From NCBI GenBank assembly GCA_963676045.1, contig OY780938.1:1054001-1118000 (forward strand): 64,000 bases of DNA, written 5' to 3'. Shown here piece after piece: positions 42,235 through 51,955 of this stretch. Source of the DNA: Methanogranum sp963676045 (GTDB lineage Archaea; Thermoplasmatota; Thermoplasmata; Methanomassiliicoccales; Methanomethylophilaceae). The number at the start of each line of letters is the position of its first letter. The first letter of the stretch is position 1. Position numbers and translations under genes: made by a program. The notes under the pieces were generated by a model, which did no database searches, had not been told where the DNA came from, and saw only the letters and a list, made by a program, of their open reading frames with translations.

Positions 42235-43201
42235 CCCTTACCTCATCCGTCCTGAACCTCTGTCTCACAGCGGTATCGTCGATGCCCATCCTCACGCCTG
42301 AGTTGTACATTATATTCCCGAGCCAGGCTATCATCGCACCATTGTCCATGCAAAGCCTTCTGTCGGGACAGAACATCATTCCGCCTCTCTCCTTGGCCAT
42401 CGTGTCCACCATCTCGCGCAAGCGCATGTTCTGTGCGACACCCCCGCCGAGGAGCACCTCATCCTTCCCTATGTGGGCCATAGCCCTCTCGGTGACCTCG
42501 GTGAGCATTCCGAACGCTGTCTCCTGTATCGAGAATGCGATGTCCTCCAAGCTCTCCCCCTTCTTGCTATATGCCAATGCCGATGTCATGATGCCTGAGA
42601 AAGCTATGTCCATGCCCTTGACCGAATAAGGTAGTTCGAGAAGCTTTCCACCCTGTTTCGCCAATTTCTCTATTGCGGGACCGGCATAATATCCCAATCC
42701 CAGCTCTCTCCCGAGCTTGTCCAGCATGTTACCGATGCCGACATCCTGGGTCTCTCCGAATATGCGGTATCTCTGATCGGAATACGCTATTATCTGCGTG
42801 TTGCCGCCTGAAGCGTAGAGCAGCACTGGGTCTTTGCATCCTGTGGTCGCATTACCAATCTCGATGTGCGCGATGCAGTGGTTTACCCCGATGATCGGTA
42901 TCTCCAATATGCTGGAAAGGGAACGCGCGGCGGTGGCCGCCACCCTTAGGCATGGCCCCAGTCCTGGGCCCATGGAGAACGATATGAGGTCGACATCATG
43001 CAGGGAGACCTTCGCCTCCTCTGCGGACCTGGTGATTATACTGGAAACGACATCCGCATGATGGTTGGCTGCCTCCCTCGGATGAAGCCCGCCCTCGGGC
43101 GGCTTATACATGTCGAGGACATTGGATAGCACCTTCTTCTCGGAATCCACTATGCCTACGCCCAGCGTATGGGCCGTTCCCTCTATGCCTAATGTGATCA
43201 T
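42221..43201 (-). CDS. kae1: tRNA t6A threonylcarbamoyltransferase Kae1
   Basis: 326 residues. LGIEGTAHTLGVGIV start, the metal-binding GVNHCIAHIEIG, LYASGGNTQIIAY, and GGGVAQNMRLREM are family landmarks. It adds the threonylcarbamoyl group to A37 of ANN-decoding tRNAs within the KEOPS complex. It is not fused to the Bud32 kinase as it is in several euryarchaea; no bud32 is in the window. Confidence 0.94.
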   Translation of the reverse strand: MITLGIEGTAHTLGVGIVDSEKKVLSNVLDMYKPPEGGLHPREAANHHADVVSSIITRSAEEAKVSLHDVDLISFSMGPGLGPCLRVAATAARSLSSILEIPIIGVNHCIAHIEIGNATTGCKDPVLLYASGGNTQIIAYSDQRYRIFGETQDVGIGNMLDKLGRELGLGYYAGPAIEKLAKQGGKLLELPYSVKGMDIAFSGIMTSALAYSKKGESLEDIAFSIQETAFGMLTEVTERAMAHIGKDEVLLGGGVAQNMRLREMVDTMAKERGGMMFCPDRRLCMDNGAMIAWLGNIMYNSGVRMGIDDTAVRQRFRTDEVRVTWR

Positions 43202-43253
43202 CTTATCCCGCCGATTCTATTCTTACAATAAATACATGGTCATTGGAGTGTGA

Positions 43254-44648
43254 TCATTCCATATGTATCAGTTCTTCCTTGGGCGGGACCCATCCTTTGA
43301 GCAGATACCTCAATATCAATAATCCCCAGAAGCCGATTATTACCGAACCTATTATCTCCGCGATTGACGCCCCCCACCACATGTATGAGAGGACCCCAAA
43401 AGTGGCCAGATACAGACATATCGGGATCTGCAAAGAATTCCTTATGACCGCCGATATGAGGGACTTCATACCCATCCCCAAGGACTGGAAGAATCCGGAA
43501 CTGACGAATCCCAATGCCAAGAATGGCAACGAAAGCGACATTATCCTCAACATATCGATCATCCCCTCCCTTAGGCCGATGGTACTATCCGAATATGAAA
43601 ACAGGATGCATATCTGAGGCGCGAAGACGTATGTAATGGCCATTATCGCGAGCATCGTAGCTATCATCAGCTTCAATGCGTAGAAATATGCGACCTTCAC
43701 CCTGTCATAGCGCCTAGCACCATAGTTAGCGGCACATACTGGCACTACCGCCCAGGACATGGCCATCAAAGGTATCAGCAATATGTCGATTATCCTCCAA
43801 CCGCTAGAGTATATCGCCACAGCATCGGTTCCACCTACATTGTTTATTATGATGTTCATGAACATTGCGACTATCGAGATCAATACCATCTCCATGCTCG
43901 CAGGCAACCCGACCGAGAATATGTCCTTGCATACGGGTCTGTCGAACTTGAATCCCTTGAAGGAAAGCTTGAGGAACGTGTCCTTCTTTATCTTGTACCA
44001 GTAGACGCAGAACAACAACGGTAGGCCCAATGCTACTATGGTAGCTATCGCCGCACCCGCCAGTCCCCATCCGAAGACGTATATGAATATGGGGTCCAAT
44101 ACGATGTTTATCAATGCCGCGAGTATCTGTATGTTCATCGACCTCTTCGCAGACCCCTCGGACCTCAGAAGGCTCGAGAAATATCCTGAGAGGAATATCA
44201 CCACTGTACCGAATATTATCGGCAGTATGTATGCCAGGCATTCTGATTCTATGCCTTTGCCGCCGATAGCTCCGACCAAGAAGATGGATGCCACCGCCAT
44301 TACCGCGGTCATCACTATACCGGCGATGAAGACCAGCACCATCCCTTGAACGGCCGCGTTGTCCGCTCCTTCGCTGTCGTTGGCGCCGATCCTCCTCGCT
44401 ATCGCCTGCGATGCACCCACGCCTATTCCGCTTCCTATGGCGATCAGTATGAAGAATATCGGAAAGACGACACCCAATGCCGCCAGGGCATTCGAACCTA
44501 GCCCCGTCACCCATACCGCATCGATGACATTGTTTAGGGTCTGTATCAACAATGCTACCGCTATAGGTATCACCATCGCATTGATGGCCTTCTTCGGGTC
44601 ACCTGTCAGAATATTGACGTCCTTAGTCCTTCTGGATGTCTCTCCCAT
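43254..44648 (-). CDS. MATE-family efflux transporter
   Basis: 464 residues from ATG 44648 (a TTG 24 bases upstream is in frame). Twelve hydrophobic spans in two homologous halves; AINAMVIPIAVALLIQTLNN and DAVWVTGLGSNALAALGVVFP are typical of MATE first helices. These exchange cations or drugs for protons or sodium. The substrate is unknown. Monocistronic. Confidence 0.9.
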   Translation of the reverse strand: MGETSRRTKDVNILTGDPKKAINAMVIPIAVALLIQTLNNVIDAVWVTGLGSNALAALGVVFPIFFILIAIGSGIGVGASQAIARRIGANDSEGADNAAVQGMVLVFIAGIVMTAVMAVASIFLVGAIGGKGIESECLAYILPIIFGTVVIFLSGYFSSLLRSEGSAKRSMNIQILAALINIVLDPIFIYVFGWGLAGAAIATIVALGLPLLFCVYWYKIKKDTFLKLSFKGFKFDRPVCKDIFSVGLPASMEMVLISIVAMFMNIIINNVGGTDAVAIYSSGWRIIDILLIPLMAMSWAVVPVCAANYGARRYDRVKVAYFYALKLMIATMLAIMAITYVFAPQICILFSYSDSTIGLREGMIDMLRIMSLSLPFLALGFVSSGFFQSLGMGMKSLISAVIRNSLQIPICLYLATFGVLSYMWWGASIAEIIGSVIIGFWGLLILRYLLKGWVPPKEELIHME

Positions 44649-44754
44649 CTTGGATATTAGATATGGAAACAATCCATATAGCTGTGTTCATTTGTAAATC
44701 GAAATACCCACTCTCAGAAAGTTTAATAAGGATAAGCGAATACGAGATGACACT

Positions 44755-44830
44755 GGGCTCGTGGTCTAGGGGTTATGACGCCACCTTGACATGGTGGAGG
44801 TCGCCGGTTCAAATCCGGCCGGGCCCACCA
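44755..44830 (+). tRNA. tRNA-Val (anticodon GAC)
   Basis: Acceptor GGGCTCG/CGGGCCC, discriminator A. Anticodon stem CCACC/GGTGG with loop TTGACAT gives GAC. T-loop GTTCAAATC. The CCA tail is encoded (44828-44830), unlike tRNA-Glu and tRNA-Leu here. A TATA-like TTTAATAAG lies about 30 bases upstream, and TCTTTTATAATTTTT follows as terminator. Confidence 0.94.
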
Positions 44831-44876
44831 CTCTTTTATAATTTTTGCATCTGGGTAATGCCTCATTCATATGCTC

Positions 44877-45998
44877 TCAGAGGAGAACTATGTTCTCACT
44901 CAAAATAACATCGTCATGCGTCCTCTTTCCAAGGACATCCTTTATCTTCTCGCTATGGATGCCTTTTATGCGGTTGATATCCTCGGAACTGTAGTTCGGT
45001 ATCCCTTTGGCTACGGTCTCGTCCTTGCATACGATCTGTATGACCTCCCCCTTGGAGAATTGACCCTTGACATCCTTCACGCCCACAGGCAACAATGACT
45101 TGTGGGATTCCAGCGCCTTCAATGCACCTTCATCTATCACGATGGTGCCTGCTGGATGGGCCGCCTTGAGCCAGCGCCTCTTCTTCGTTATGCAGATATC
45201 GGAAACGAATATCGTGCCCACGTCCTCGCCTATGACGGTCTTCACGAGCATGTCCTCGACCTCGTTGGAGACTATTATCATCCTGCAGCCCGCGTCCCTG
45301 CATATCTCGGCCGCTCTTATCTTGGTCCTCATCCCGCCTGTGCCGACGCGCGAGGTGGATTCTCCGGCGGCACCTGAGATATCGTCGGTTATCTCGGTGA
45401 CCGACGTTATCAATTTCGCATCTGGGTATATCTTCGGATTCTTATCGTATAGGCCGGCCACGTCCGATACTATGACCAAAAGATCGGCATCTATCCTGCT
45501 CGCTATAACAGCGGAGAGGGTGTCGTTGTCGCCGAACACCGGGCCTATCTCCTTCACGCATATCGCGTCGTTCTCGTTGAATATCGGGACCACGTCGTTC
45601 TGCAGCAATGCATCTATCGTGTTGTTGAGGTTCAGGACCGTCTCCCTGTCCGAGTAGTCGTCCAATGTTATCAGTATCTGCGCTACCACGATGCCGTGTT
45701 TCTGGAAGCTGTCGTTCCATTTCTGCATCAATATGCTCTGACCGACCGATGCGGCGGCCTGCCTTATCGGGATCTCCTTCGGCTTGGGTTTGACCTTCAT
45801 GGCCTTCAGGCCTATGCCTATGGCGCCTGAGGTCACGATGAGCACCTCTTTGCCCATCCTCCTCAGTTCATCGACCTGCCTGGCCACGGAATCCATGAAC
45901 AGGGATGACGCCATCTCCCCACCCATTGTGATGGATGATGTCCCTACCTTTATCACGACCCTGTCCACCTCTCCGAGGAGGTCCTTCCTTTCGCTCAT
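44877..45998 (-). CDS. proB: Glutamate 5-kinase with PUA domain
   Basis: 373 residues from ATG 45998. The amino-acid kinase fold opens VVIKVGTSSITMGGEM, with LIVTSGAIGIGLKAM, PIFNENDAI, FGDNDTLSAVIASRI, and STSRVGTGGMRTKI. A C-terminal PUA domain (AAHPAGTIVIDEGALKALES) is present, as in E. coli ProB. It phosphorylates glutamate in proline synthesis. The gene starts four bases after the proA stop, giving an order proA-proB. Confidence 0.93.
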   Translation of the reverse strand: MSERKDLLGEVDRVVIKVGTSSITMGGEMASSLFMDSVARQVDELRRMGKEVLIVTSGAIGIGLKAMKVKPKPKEIPIRQAAASVGQSILMQKWNDSFQKHGIVVAQILITLDDYSDRETVLNLNNTIDALLQNDVVPIFNENDAICVKEIGPVFGDNDTLSAVIASRIDADLLVIVSDVAGLYDKNPKIYPDAKLITSVTEITDDISGAAGESTSRVGTGGMRTKIRAAEICRDAGCRMIIVSNEVEDMLVKTVIGEDVGTIFVSDICITKKRRWLKAAHPAGTIVIDEGALKALESHKSLLPVGVKDVKGQFSKGEVIQIVCKDETVAKGIPNYSSEDINRIKGIHSEKIKDVLGKRTHDDVILSENIVLL

Positions 45999-46002
45999 TT
46001 TA

Positions 46003-47352
46003 TCACAACTCGAATCTCTTGTCCAAAGGGGCATGTGTGAACTTCTTCGCATCCTTGCCCACGTAATCCTTGACGACCTGCCCGTTGCCCACGAGGATGT
46101 ACTTGTAGATCATCAGGCCCTCCATTCCTACTGGGCCGCGGGAATGTATCTTGTTGGTGCTTATGCCCACCTCCGCGCCCTTCCCGAACCTGTAACCGTC
46201 TGCGAACCTTGTCGATGCGTTTATGAACACATCCGCTGAATCGACCCATTTCACGAACTCGATCTGGCTCTCCCTGTTCTGGGATATTATGGCATCAGTA
46301 TGATGGGAGCCGTGCGTGTTGATGAAGTCTATGGCCTCCTTCAACGTATCGACGACCTTTATTGATACTATGAGATCGCCGTATTCTGTATCCCAATCCT
46401 TCTCCACTGCCGGGACCGTGTTGAAATCGCTGAGTATCTCCTTCGCGTGGTTGTCGACCCTCATCTCCACCTTGCTCTCGGAGTACATCTCGGCCATCTC
46501 CGGCAGGAAATCGTCCGCTATCGCCCTATGGACGAGCAGCGTTTCCATCGCATTGCAGACGGCCGGATACTGTACCTTCGAATCCAACGACACCTTCAAG
46601 GCGAGGTCTATGTCCGCATCCTTGTCGACGTAGACGTGGCATATCCCGGAAGCATGACCCAGCACCGGGATCTTGGTGTTGTTCTGGATGTAACTCACGA
46701 ACTCGTTGGACCCCCTCGGGATCAACAGGTCGATGTACTTGTCCAGTGAGAGTATCGAAGAGATGTCCTCTCTCGTCTCCATTAGGACGAAAGCCTCCTT
46801 CGGGATGCCTGCCTTGGAGGCCGCCTCCGTCAATACCTCGAACAGCACCTTTATCGTGTTGAGGGCCTCGGAACCGCCTTTGAATGCCACCGCGTTGCCG
46901 CTCTTAAGGCAGAGGGACATTATCTGCGGCACTACGTCGGGGCGGGACTCGAATATCACCCCTATGAGGCCTATCGGACATCTTACCTGATACAGCGTGA
47001 GGTCCTGGTCCAACTCCAGTGTCGATATCGTCTCACCCACTGGATCGTTGAAGCTGAGCACATCGTTTATGCCGTCGATCATACCGCTGATCTTCTCATC
47101 GTTGAGCTTTAGCCTCTTGACCATGGAATCTGTCATCTTGCCTTGGGCCTTCAGAGCCTCGGCTGCCTGCATGTCCTTGACATTGGCCGCCAGGATCTCC
47201 TTGCGATGGGAATCCAAAGCGTCCGCCATCGACCTGAGCGCCTCGTCCTTGACCGATGTCTCTATGACCGCCATCTTGAGCGCGGCCTGTTTGGCTCCCA
47301 TGATCTGTATTATTATGTGAGTCATGTCCCTTCGAACCTGGATTGCCTTCAT
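46003..47352 (-). CDS. proA: Gamma-glutamyl phosphate reductase
   Basis: 449 residues from 47352; ATGs at 47325 and 47301 are in frame, and the family homology begins at 47301 (MGAKQAALK). Aldehyde-dehydrogenase fold: GLIGVIFESRPDVVPQI, FKGGSEAL, IPRGSNEFV, catalytic Cys in VQYPAVCNAMETLLVH, and THGSHHTDAIIS. It reduces gamma-glutamyl phosphate to the semialdehyde. ProA/ProB is the bacterial-type proline route; many archaea instead use ornithine cyclodeaminase. proC is not in the window. Confidence 0.93.
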   Translation of the reverse strand: MKAIQVRRDMTHIIIQIMGAKQAALKMAVIETSVKDEALRSMADALDSHRKEILAANVKDMQAAEALKAQGKMTDSMVKRLKLNDEKISGMIDGINDVLSFNDPVGETISTLELDQDLTLYQVRCPIGLIGVIFESRPDVVPQIMSLCLKSGNAVAFKGGSEALNTIKVLFEVLTEAASKAGIPKEAFVLMETREDISSILSLDKYIDLLIPRGSNEFVSYIQNNTKIPVLGHASGICHVYVDKDADIDLALKVSLDSKVQYPAVCNAMETLLVHRAIADDFLPEMAEMYSESKVEMRVDNHAKEILSDFNTVPAVEKDWDTEYGDLIVSIKVVDTLKEAIDFINTHGSHHTDAIISQNRESQIEFVKWVDSADVFINASTRFADGYRFGKGAEVGISTNKIHSRGPVGMEGLMIYKYILVGNGQVVKDYVGKDAKKFTHAPLDKRFEL

Positions 47353-47416
47353 CTCTTAAAGAGTTTGATGGGAAGGAACAATCCTTTAATATGTAGAGCG
47401 GATTGTTTCCGCCAGA

Positions 47417-47502
47417 GCCGAGGTAGCCAAGCCCGGTATGGCGGTGGTCTCGAAAACCACTGGTCCTAGACCTCGGGAGTTCGAATCTCTCCCTCGGCGC
47501 CA
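47417..47502 (+). tRNA. tRNA-Ser (anticodon CGA)
   Basis: Acceptor GCCGAGG/CCTCGGC, discriminator G, CCA encoded (47500-47502). Anticodon stem GTGGT/ACCAC with loop CTCGAAA gives CGA. Class II variable arm (TGGTCCTAGACCTCGG region). T-loop GTTCGAATC. Its 3' end borders the AT-rich helicase gene region. Confidence 0.93.
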
Positions 47503-47526
47503 TTCTTTATTTAGAAATTAGATGAA

Positions 47527-50376
47527 TCATGTAGTAAAATATTCGTAAATATCATCCCTTACATAATACCTAAATCTAAGAGGTATATTTACAATTGAAT
47601 CATTTGCAGAATTTACTGTTTGTCTGATATCTTCTACTATCGGAGAAACCTCGCCCATATAGTAAAATTCATCACCTTCAAGATCGCTCTTTTTAATAAA
47701 CATTGGAATTTTTAATCCATTATTTTCAAATTCCCTTATTTTAATAACTTCTGAACTTTCTAGATGACGCTTTGATTTCGTCATCCAACTATAGACATTC
47801 TGATTTAAAAAATACTCAACGTATTTTGTTGTTTCACTTATGTTTTCATTTTTTTTACACGTAACAAATATCGGGCATGTATTATTTTTTATTCTATATC
47901 CATAAATCGTAGATTCTTCATTACTCTTCCAGTTCAAAATTCTACAAACATCACCACGAGAATATTTTTCATACAATACAAATCCTAAATTATCTTTTTT
48001 ACTGTATTCATTCTTAAAAATTAGTAATCCACATTTAATTGAATCCTCAATGTAATCTTTTAATCTAACATTAGAGAAACATTTCTTCATTAAAGGACTC
48101 GGAATTATATAATTTTCAACTACTTCGATTAAAATTTCTCCTTTTTTATAAAAATTACCAGTAAGGATAGATATTGCAGACTCCAAAGATTCTTTTTTAT
48201 TATCTGATAATAAACTTTCAACAGATACCGTCCCTTGTTTTATCAATGCATCCAATATTTGGAGTTCTTCTGAACGTTTTCCGTTGATAAATCTTTCAGA
48301 AATAAAACTTAAAACTTCATTTTCTTGATCATTAAAGACTGTCTGTTCTTCTCTGATTTTTAACTTAAAATTATTTAAATTTCCATATTTATCAATTATA
48401 ACTCTTGGATCTAAAGCCCCTCCATTATAAAGATCTAATAACGTAGGACACTTTCCAAGACGCATTTTCATAGAAAGATATTCTGTCTTCAATACATTTT
48501 GATCGGTAAAATTCGATTTGTTTATACTCTCGTAAATACGTTCTTTTGTAATCTTATCAAAATTAACAGAAGAACAGCCCGGAATCACATCGTTTCCACA
48601 AATGAGGTATTTACGAACGATATCCTTATTGCACGTCCTGTCTCCTGAAAGTGCAACAGGTATCATAAAATTATTTTTATAATTTCCAATAAAATCGATG
48701 ATAACTGTAAATTCTTTATTTTTTGCTTTACGTAATCCACGTCCTAATTGTTGAACAAAAACAATTGCAGACTCTGTTGGTCTAAGCATTATTATCTGAT
48801 TTACATTTGGAATATCGATTCCTTCATTAAAAATATCACAAGTTAAAATGTAGTCCAGAGAATCTAGCCCAGTATCTTGTTCAAGTCTTTTTGCTGCAAA
48901 TTCTCTTTCTTCAATTGTACTTTTAGCAGAAAGTGCAACTGTCCTATATTTTTTAATTGAAAAAATATTTAATTTTTCAGATAAAACTTTTGCTTCTTCA
49001 TTACTGCTGCAGAATATCAAACCCTTTACTCTGTTTCCTGAATAAGAAAAATATTCTGCTTTTTCTATGATGTGTTTAATACGTTCATCTGATGTTAATA
49101 ACTCAAAATTATTTTTTGAATTTTCATCATTCAAAACTTTTCCATTAATTATTACATCGGTTATTCCATAATAATGAAAAGGACATAACATCTCCATTTC
49201 CATAGCCTTCTGAAGGCGCAATTCATAAGCAATATTATAGTCGAATAATCTAAAAACATCTGCTTGATCCATTCTTTCAGGAGTTGCTGTCATACCCAGC
49301 ATGAATCTAGGATTAAAATAACTTATAATCGAATCATACATCTTAGCGGTCGAATGATGAGCTTCGTCACAGACGATATAATCGAAATGATCATTAGAAA
49401 AATGATCAAGTATTTCTTTTTTTGACATCGATTGTATTGTCGAAAATAATACATCTGACTCATAATCTTTAGAAGAACCTGATATCTTTCCATAGCTGTA
49501 TTTCGAACCTAACACCAACCTATAACTTTCCTTAGCATCATCCAAAATTTGTTCGCGGTGTACTAAAAATAAAACTTTTTTTGGATTATAGTTGCGAACG
49601 TCGAATGCGGACAAGAATGTTTTACCTGTTCCTGTGGCAGAAATCAATATTGCTTTATTCTTGCCACTTCTTCTTAAAGAATCCAACTGGCATAATGCTT
49701 CTTCTTGCATTTGATTGGGATTTATTACTCCATGCTTTTGATAATTAAAAACATCTCTGTCACGCGCTATAAGTGCATGTATGTGCCTTGGACGATAATC
49801 TTCAATCCATTTATCTGTAAGCGGTATTGATTCACACCACATTTTTTCAAATTCAGAAACTGTATCTTTTAATAATTCTCCATTTTCTAAAGAAGTAATT
49901 TTTAAATTCCATTCTTTATTAATTGTTAGTGCATCCTGAGTAATATTTGAACTTCCAATTAACATAGTACTAAATTCTTTATTTTGAAAAATATATCCTT
50001 TTGTATGAAAATTTTCCTTTTCATAAATTCTTACTTCTATATCAGAATGATGCAAAAGCCATTCTAGTGCATCAGGATCGTTAAAATTAAGATAATCTGT
50101 TGTAATTATACGGCCCTTTATTCCCATATCTTTTAGTTCTGCTAATTTTAAACATAATAATTCAAGTCCTCCTTTTGTTATAAATGCAATAGAAAAAGAG
50201 AATGACTCACAAATGCTAAGTTCATTTAATATTGAAGTTATAACTTTAACACCACGGGTTCTATCGTTAAGAATTAAAGAAGGACGATACCGACGATTGG
50301 ATATTGTACGATCATCAATTAATGCAGTCTCAGAAGAATTACGAAGTTTACTCTGGACTGTATCTTGTAGAACCAT
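47527..50376 (-). CDS. PLD nuclease-helicase-DUF3427 type putative defence protein
   Basis: 949 residues, strongly AT-rich compared with its neighbours. The N-terminal phospholipase-D-like nuclease domain shows FHTKGYIFQ with HxK, followed by IGSSNITQDAL. The superfamily 2 helicase core has Walker A ISATGTGKTF, DEAH box IVCDEAHHS, motif III GMTATPERMD, and QQLGRGLRKA (motif VI). The C-terminal 350 residues match the layout of DUF3427 proteins. Such PLD-helicase fusions are found in genomic islands and behave like restriction or antiphage factors. It lies 25 bases from the tRNA-Ser 3' end. I found no second tRNA-derived repeat on the far side. Confidence 0.8.
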   Translation of the reverse strand: MVLQDTVQSKLRNSSETALIDDRTISNRRYRPSLILNDRTRGVKVITSILNELSICESFSFSIAFITKGGLELLCLKLAELKDMGIKGRIITTDYLNFNDPDALEWLLHHSDIEVRIYEKENFHTKGYIFQNKEFSTMLIGSSNITQDALTINKEWNLKITSLENGELLKDTVSEFEKMWCESIPLTDKWIEDYRPRHIHALIARDRDVFNYQKHGVINPNQMQEEALCQLDSLRRSGKNKAILISATGTGKTFLSAFDVRNYNPKKVLFLVHREQILDDAKESYRLVLGSKYSYGKISGSSKDYESDVLFSTIQSMSKKEILDHFSNDHFDYIVCDEAHHSTAKMYDSIISYFNPRFMLGMTATPERMDQADVFRLFDYNIAYELRLQKAMEMEMLCPFHYYGITDVIINGKVLNDENSKNNFELLTSDERIKHIIEKAEYFSYSGNRVKGLIFCSSNEEAKVLSEKLNIFSIKKYRTVALSAKSTIEEREFAAKRLEQDTGLDSLDYILTCDIFNEGIDIPNVNQIIMLRPTESAIVFVQQLGRGLRKAKNKEFTVIIDFIGNYKNNFMIPVALSGDRTCNKDIVRKYLICGNDVIPGCSSVNFDKITKERIYESINKSNFTDQNVLKTEYLSMKMRLGKCPTLLDLYNGGALDPRVIIDKYGNLNNFKLKIREEQTVFNDQENEVLSFISERFINGKRSEELQILDALIKQGTVSVESLLSDNKKESLESAISILTGNFYKKGEILIEVVENYIIPSPLMKKCFSNVRLKDYIEDSIKCGLLIFKNEYSKKDNLGFVLYEKYSRGDVCRILNWKSNEESTIYGYRIKNNTCPIFVTCKKNENISETTKYVEYFLNQNVYSWMTKSKRHLESSEVIKIREFENNGLKIPMFIKKSDLEGDEFYYMGEVSPIVEDIRQTVNSANDSIVNIPLRFRYYVRDDIYEYFTT

Positions 50377-50437
50377 AATCGAAAATGTGCAGCATTGAAT
50401 ATCAACTTACCGGATTTTTAATGTATATAAGTTAAAA

Positions 50438-50977
50438 TTAAAACATCCTCAGAATGCGCATCTTATCCGGCGATATGTGGCAATACCCTCCAGGATTCTT
50501 ATCCAGATAATCCTGATGATATTCCTCTGCAGGGAAGAAATTCTCCAAAGGCCCCGTCTCGGTGAAGAACCCGTTGTGCTTCGCCCTCTCGACCTCCACG
50601 AAATCCCTGACCGTCCTGGCGGAGCCCTCGTCCACCCAATACACCCCCGTCCCGTACTGGACGCCGATGTCGTTGCCCTGATGGCCCTTCTCCGTCGGGT
50701 CTATGACGATGAAGAACGCCATGAGCAACCGCTCAAGAGGTATGACCTTTGGATCGTACTCCACTCTCACGGCCTCCTTGTAACCGTACTTTCCGGAGCA
50801 CACGAGCATGTAGTCCGGCACCAGCCTGTCGTATCCGTTGGCATATCCGCATTCGGTGTCGGTGACCCCGCGTATCCCTGCGAAGGCCTTCTCCAATCCC
50901 CAGAAGCAACCCCCTGCCAGGTATATCACAGACCTCCCGTCCTTCGGTGAATACGTTCTATCCGGGACCTTATCCAT
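50438..50977 (-). CDS. msrA: Peptide methionine sulfoxide reductase A
   Basis: 179 residues from ATG 50977. Active-site GGCFWGLEKAF, then GYANGYD, VEYDPKVIPLERLL, HQGNDIGVQYGTGVYW, and a C-terminal FFPAEEYHQDYL. It repairs oxidised methionine, using the Cys in GCFWG. Host base composition returns here. Confidence 0.95.
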   Translation of the reverse strand: MDKVPDRTYSPKDGRSVIYLAGGCFWGLEKAFAGIRGVTDTECGYANGYDRLVPDYMLVCSGKYGYKEAVRVEYDPKVIPLERLLMAFFIVIDPTEKGHQGNDIGVQYGTGVYWVDEGSARTVRDFVEVERAKHNGFFTETGPLENFFPAEEYHQDYLDKNPGGYCHISPDKMRILRMF

Positions 50978-51100
50978 GAGAACATCATCGCATCGTAGGT
51001 ATTTCAAGAACGCCTGAGAGCATTATTCCACGGAACAAACGATGAAAATCTTATTAAAGGGTCTTTATAACCGCAATGCGATCCCGTCTACGATGAGATC

Positions 51101-51685
51101 ATGGACGTAAACATATTGCTATTTGACGGCTTCGAGACACTGGACATATTCGGGCCCGTCGAGATACTCAGCATCGTAGAGGAGAACGATCTCCATTACC
51201 TTTCAAAATCCGGAGGGACCGTCGTAAGCGCACAGGGCGTGAAGGTCGTCACCCTCCCCTCATCTGAATTCAAGGACGGTGGGATCCTGATCGTACCTGG
51301 CGGAAAAGGCGTCAGGACATTGGTCAACGATGAGCCGTATCTGGTATTCCTCAAGGACCTTGCGGACAGGTCCAGATTCTGCCTCTCCGTATGCACCGGT
51401 TCCGCGCTCTTCGCGAAAAGCGGGATCCTGAACGGCAAAAGGGCCACATCCAACAAGAGGGCCATGAAGTGGGTCAAATCCATGAACTACGGAGTGATCT
51501 GGATCGAAAAGGCACGCTGGGTGGTCGATGGCAAATACTACACCTCTTCCGGTGTCTCAGCCGGAATGGACATGACCCTGGGATTCATAAGCGACGTTCT
51601 GGGCAAAGGGGTCGCCGAAGAGATAGCGGACCGTATAGAATATGTGTGGAACAGCGATCCCATGAGCGATCCCTTCGCAAAATGA
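51101..51685 (+). CDS. DJ-1/PfpI family protein
   Basis: 194 residues. DVNILLFDGFETLDIFGPVE opening, ILIVPGGKGVRTL, and the nucleophile elbow LSVCTGSALFAKSGIL with the conserved Cys near residue 105, then RATSNKRAM and SSGVSAGMDMTLG. This subgroup resembles isonitrile-hydratase/GATase1-like members more than proteases. The substrate is unknown. Confidence 0.85.
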   Translation: MDVNILLFDGFETLDIFGPVEILSIVEENDLHYLSKSGGTVVSAQGVKVVTLPSSEFKDGGILIVPGGKGVRTLVNDEPYLVFLKDLADRSRFCLSVCTGSALFAKSGILNGKRATSNKRAMKWVKSMNYGVIWIEKARWVVDGKYYTSSGVSAGMDMTLGFISDVLGKGVAEEIADRIEYVWNSDPMSDPFAK

Positions 51686-51744
51686 TCAATAGCATTCGAT
51701 CTGATGCGACCGCTATGGATCGGAATGTATGAAGGATGGACCCT

Positions 51745-51837
51745 TCAAAGCATCTTCTTCTCTTTCTTCAGATACATCATACCTAGCACGCCGAGCACCA
51801 GTATGACCAATATGACTGCTATCACAACGATACTCAT
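51745..51837 (-). CDS. Tiny single-span membrane protein, 30 aa
   Basis: ATG 51837 to TGA. A hydrophobic helix (SIVVIAVILVILVLGVLGMM) is followed by a lysine-rich end (YLKKEKKML). No strong ribosome binding site; the message may be leaderless. Same shape as the 33-aa protein just upstream on the same strand. Confidence 0.45.
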   Translation of the reverse strand: MSIVVIAVILVILVLGVLGMMYLKKEKKML

Positions 51838-51955
51838 GAGGATATTATCAAAATCCAAGGATATAACTATAACTCAAAAAAGGACCTAGAAAGTTTGGCC
51901 CTGGTAAAAGAACAGTTGCGATCCTGCCAGGGTCTGGTCCGGCCGTCAGACCGGA

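Noticed and set aside
50380..50440. Second tRNA-Ser 3' end repeat bordering the helicase island
   Set aside because: I looked for GTTCGAATC and CCCTCGGC on the far side and found none, so I do not call an att site there.
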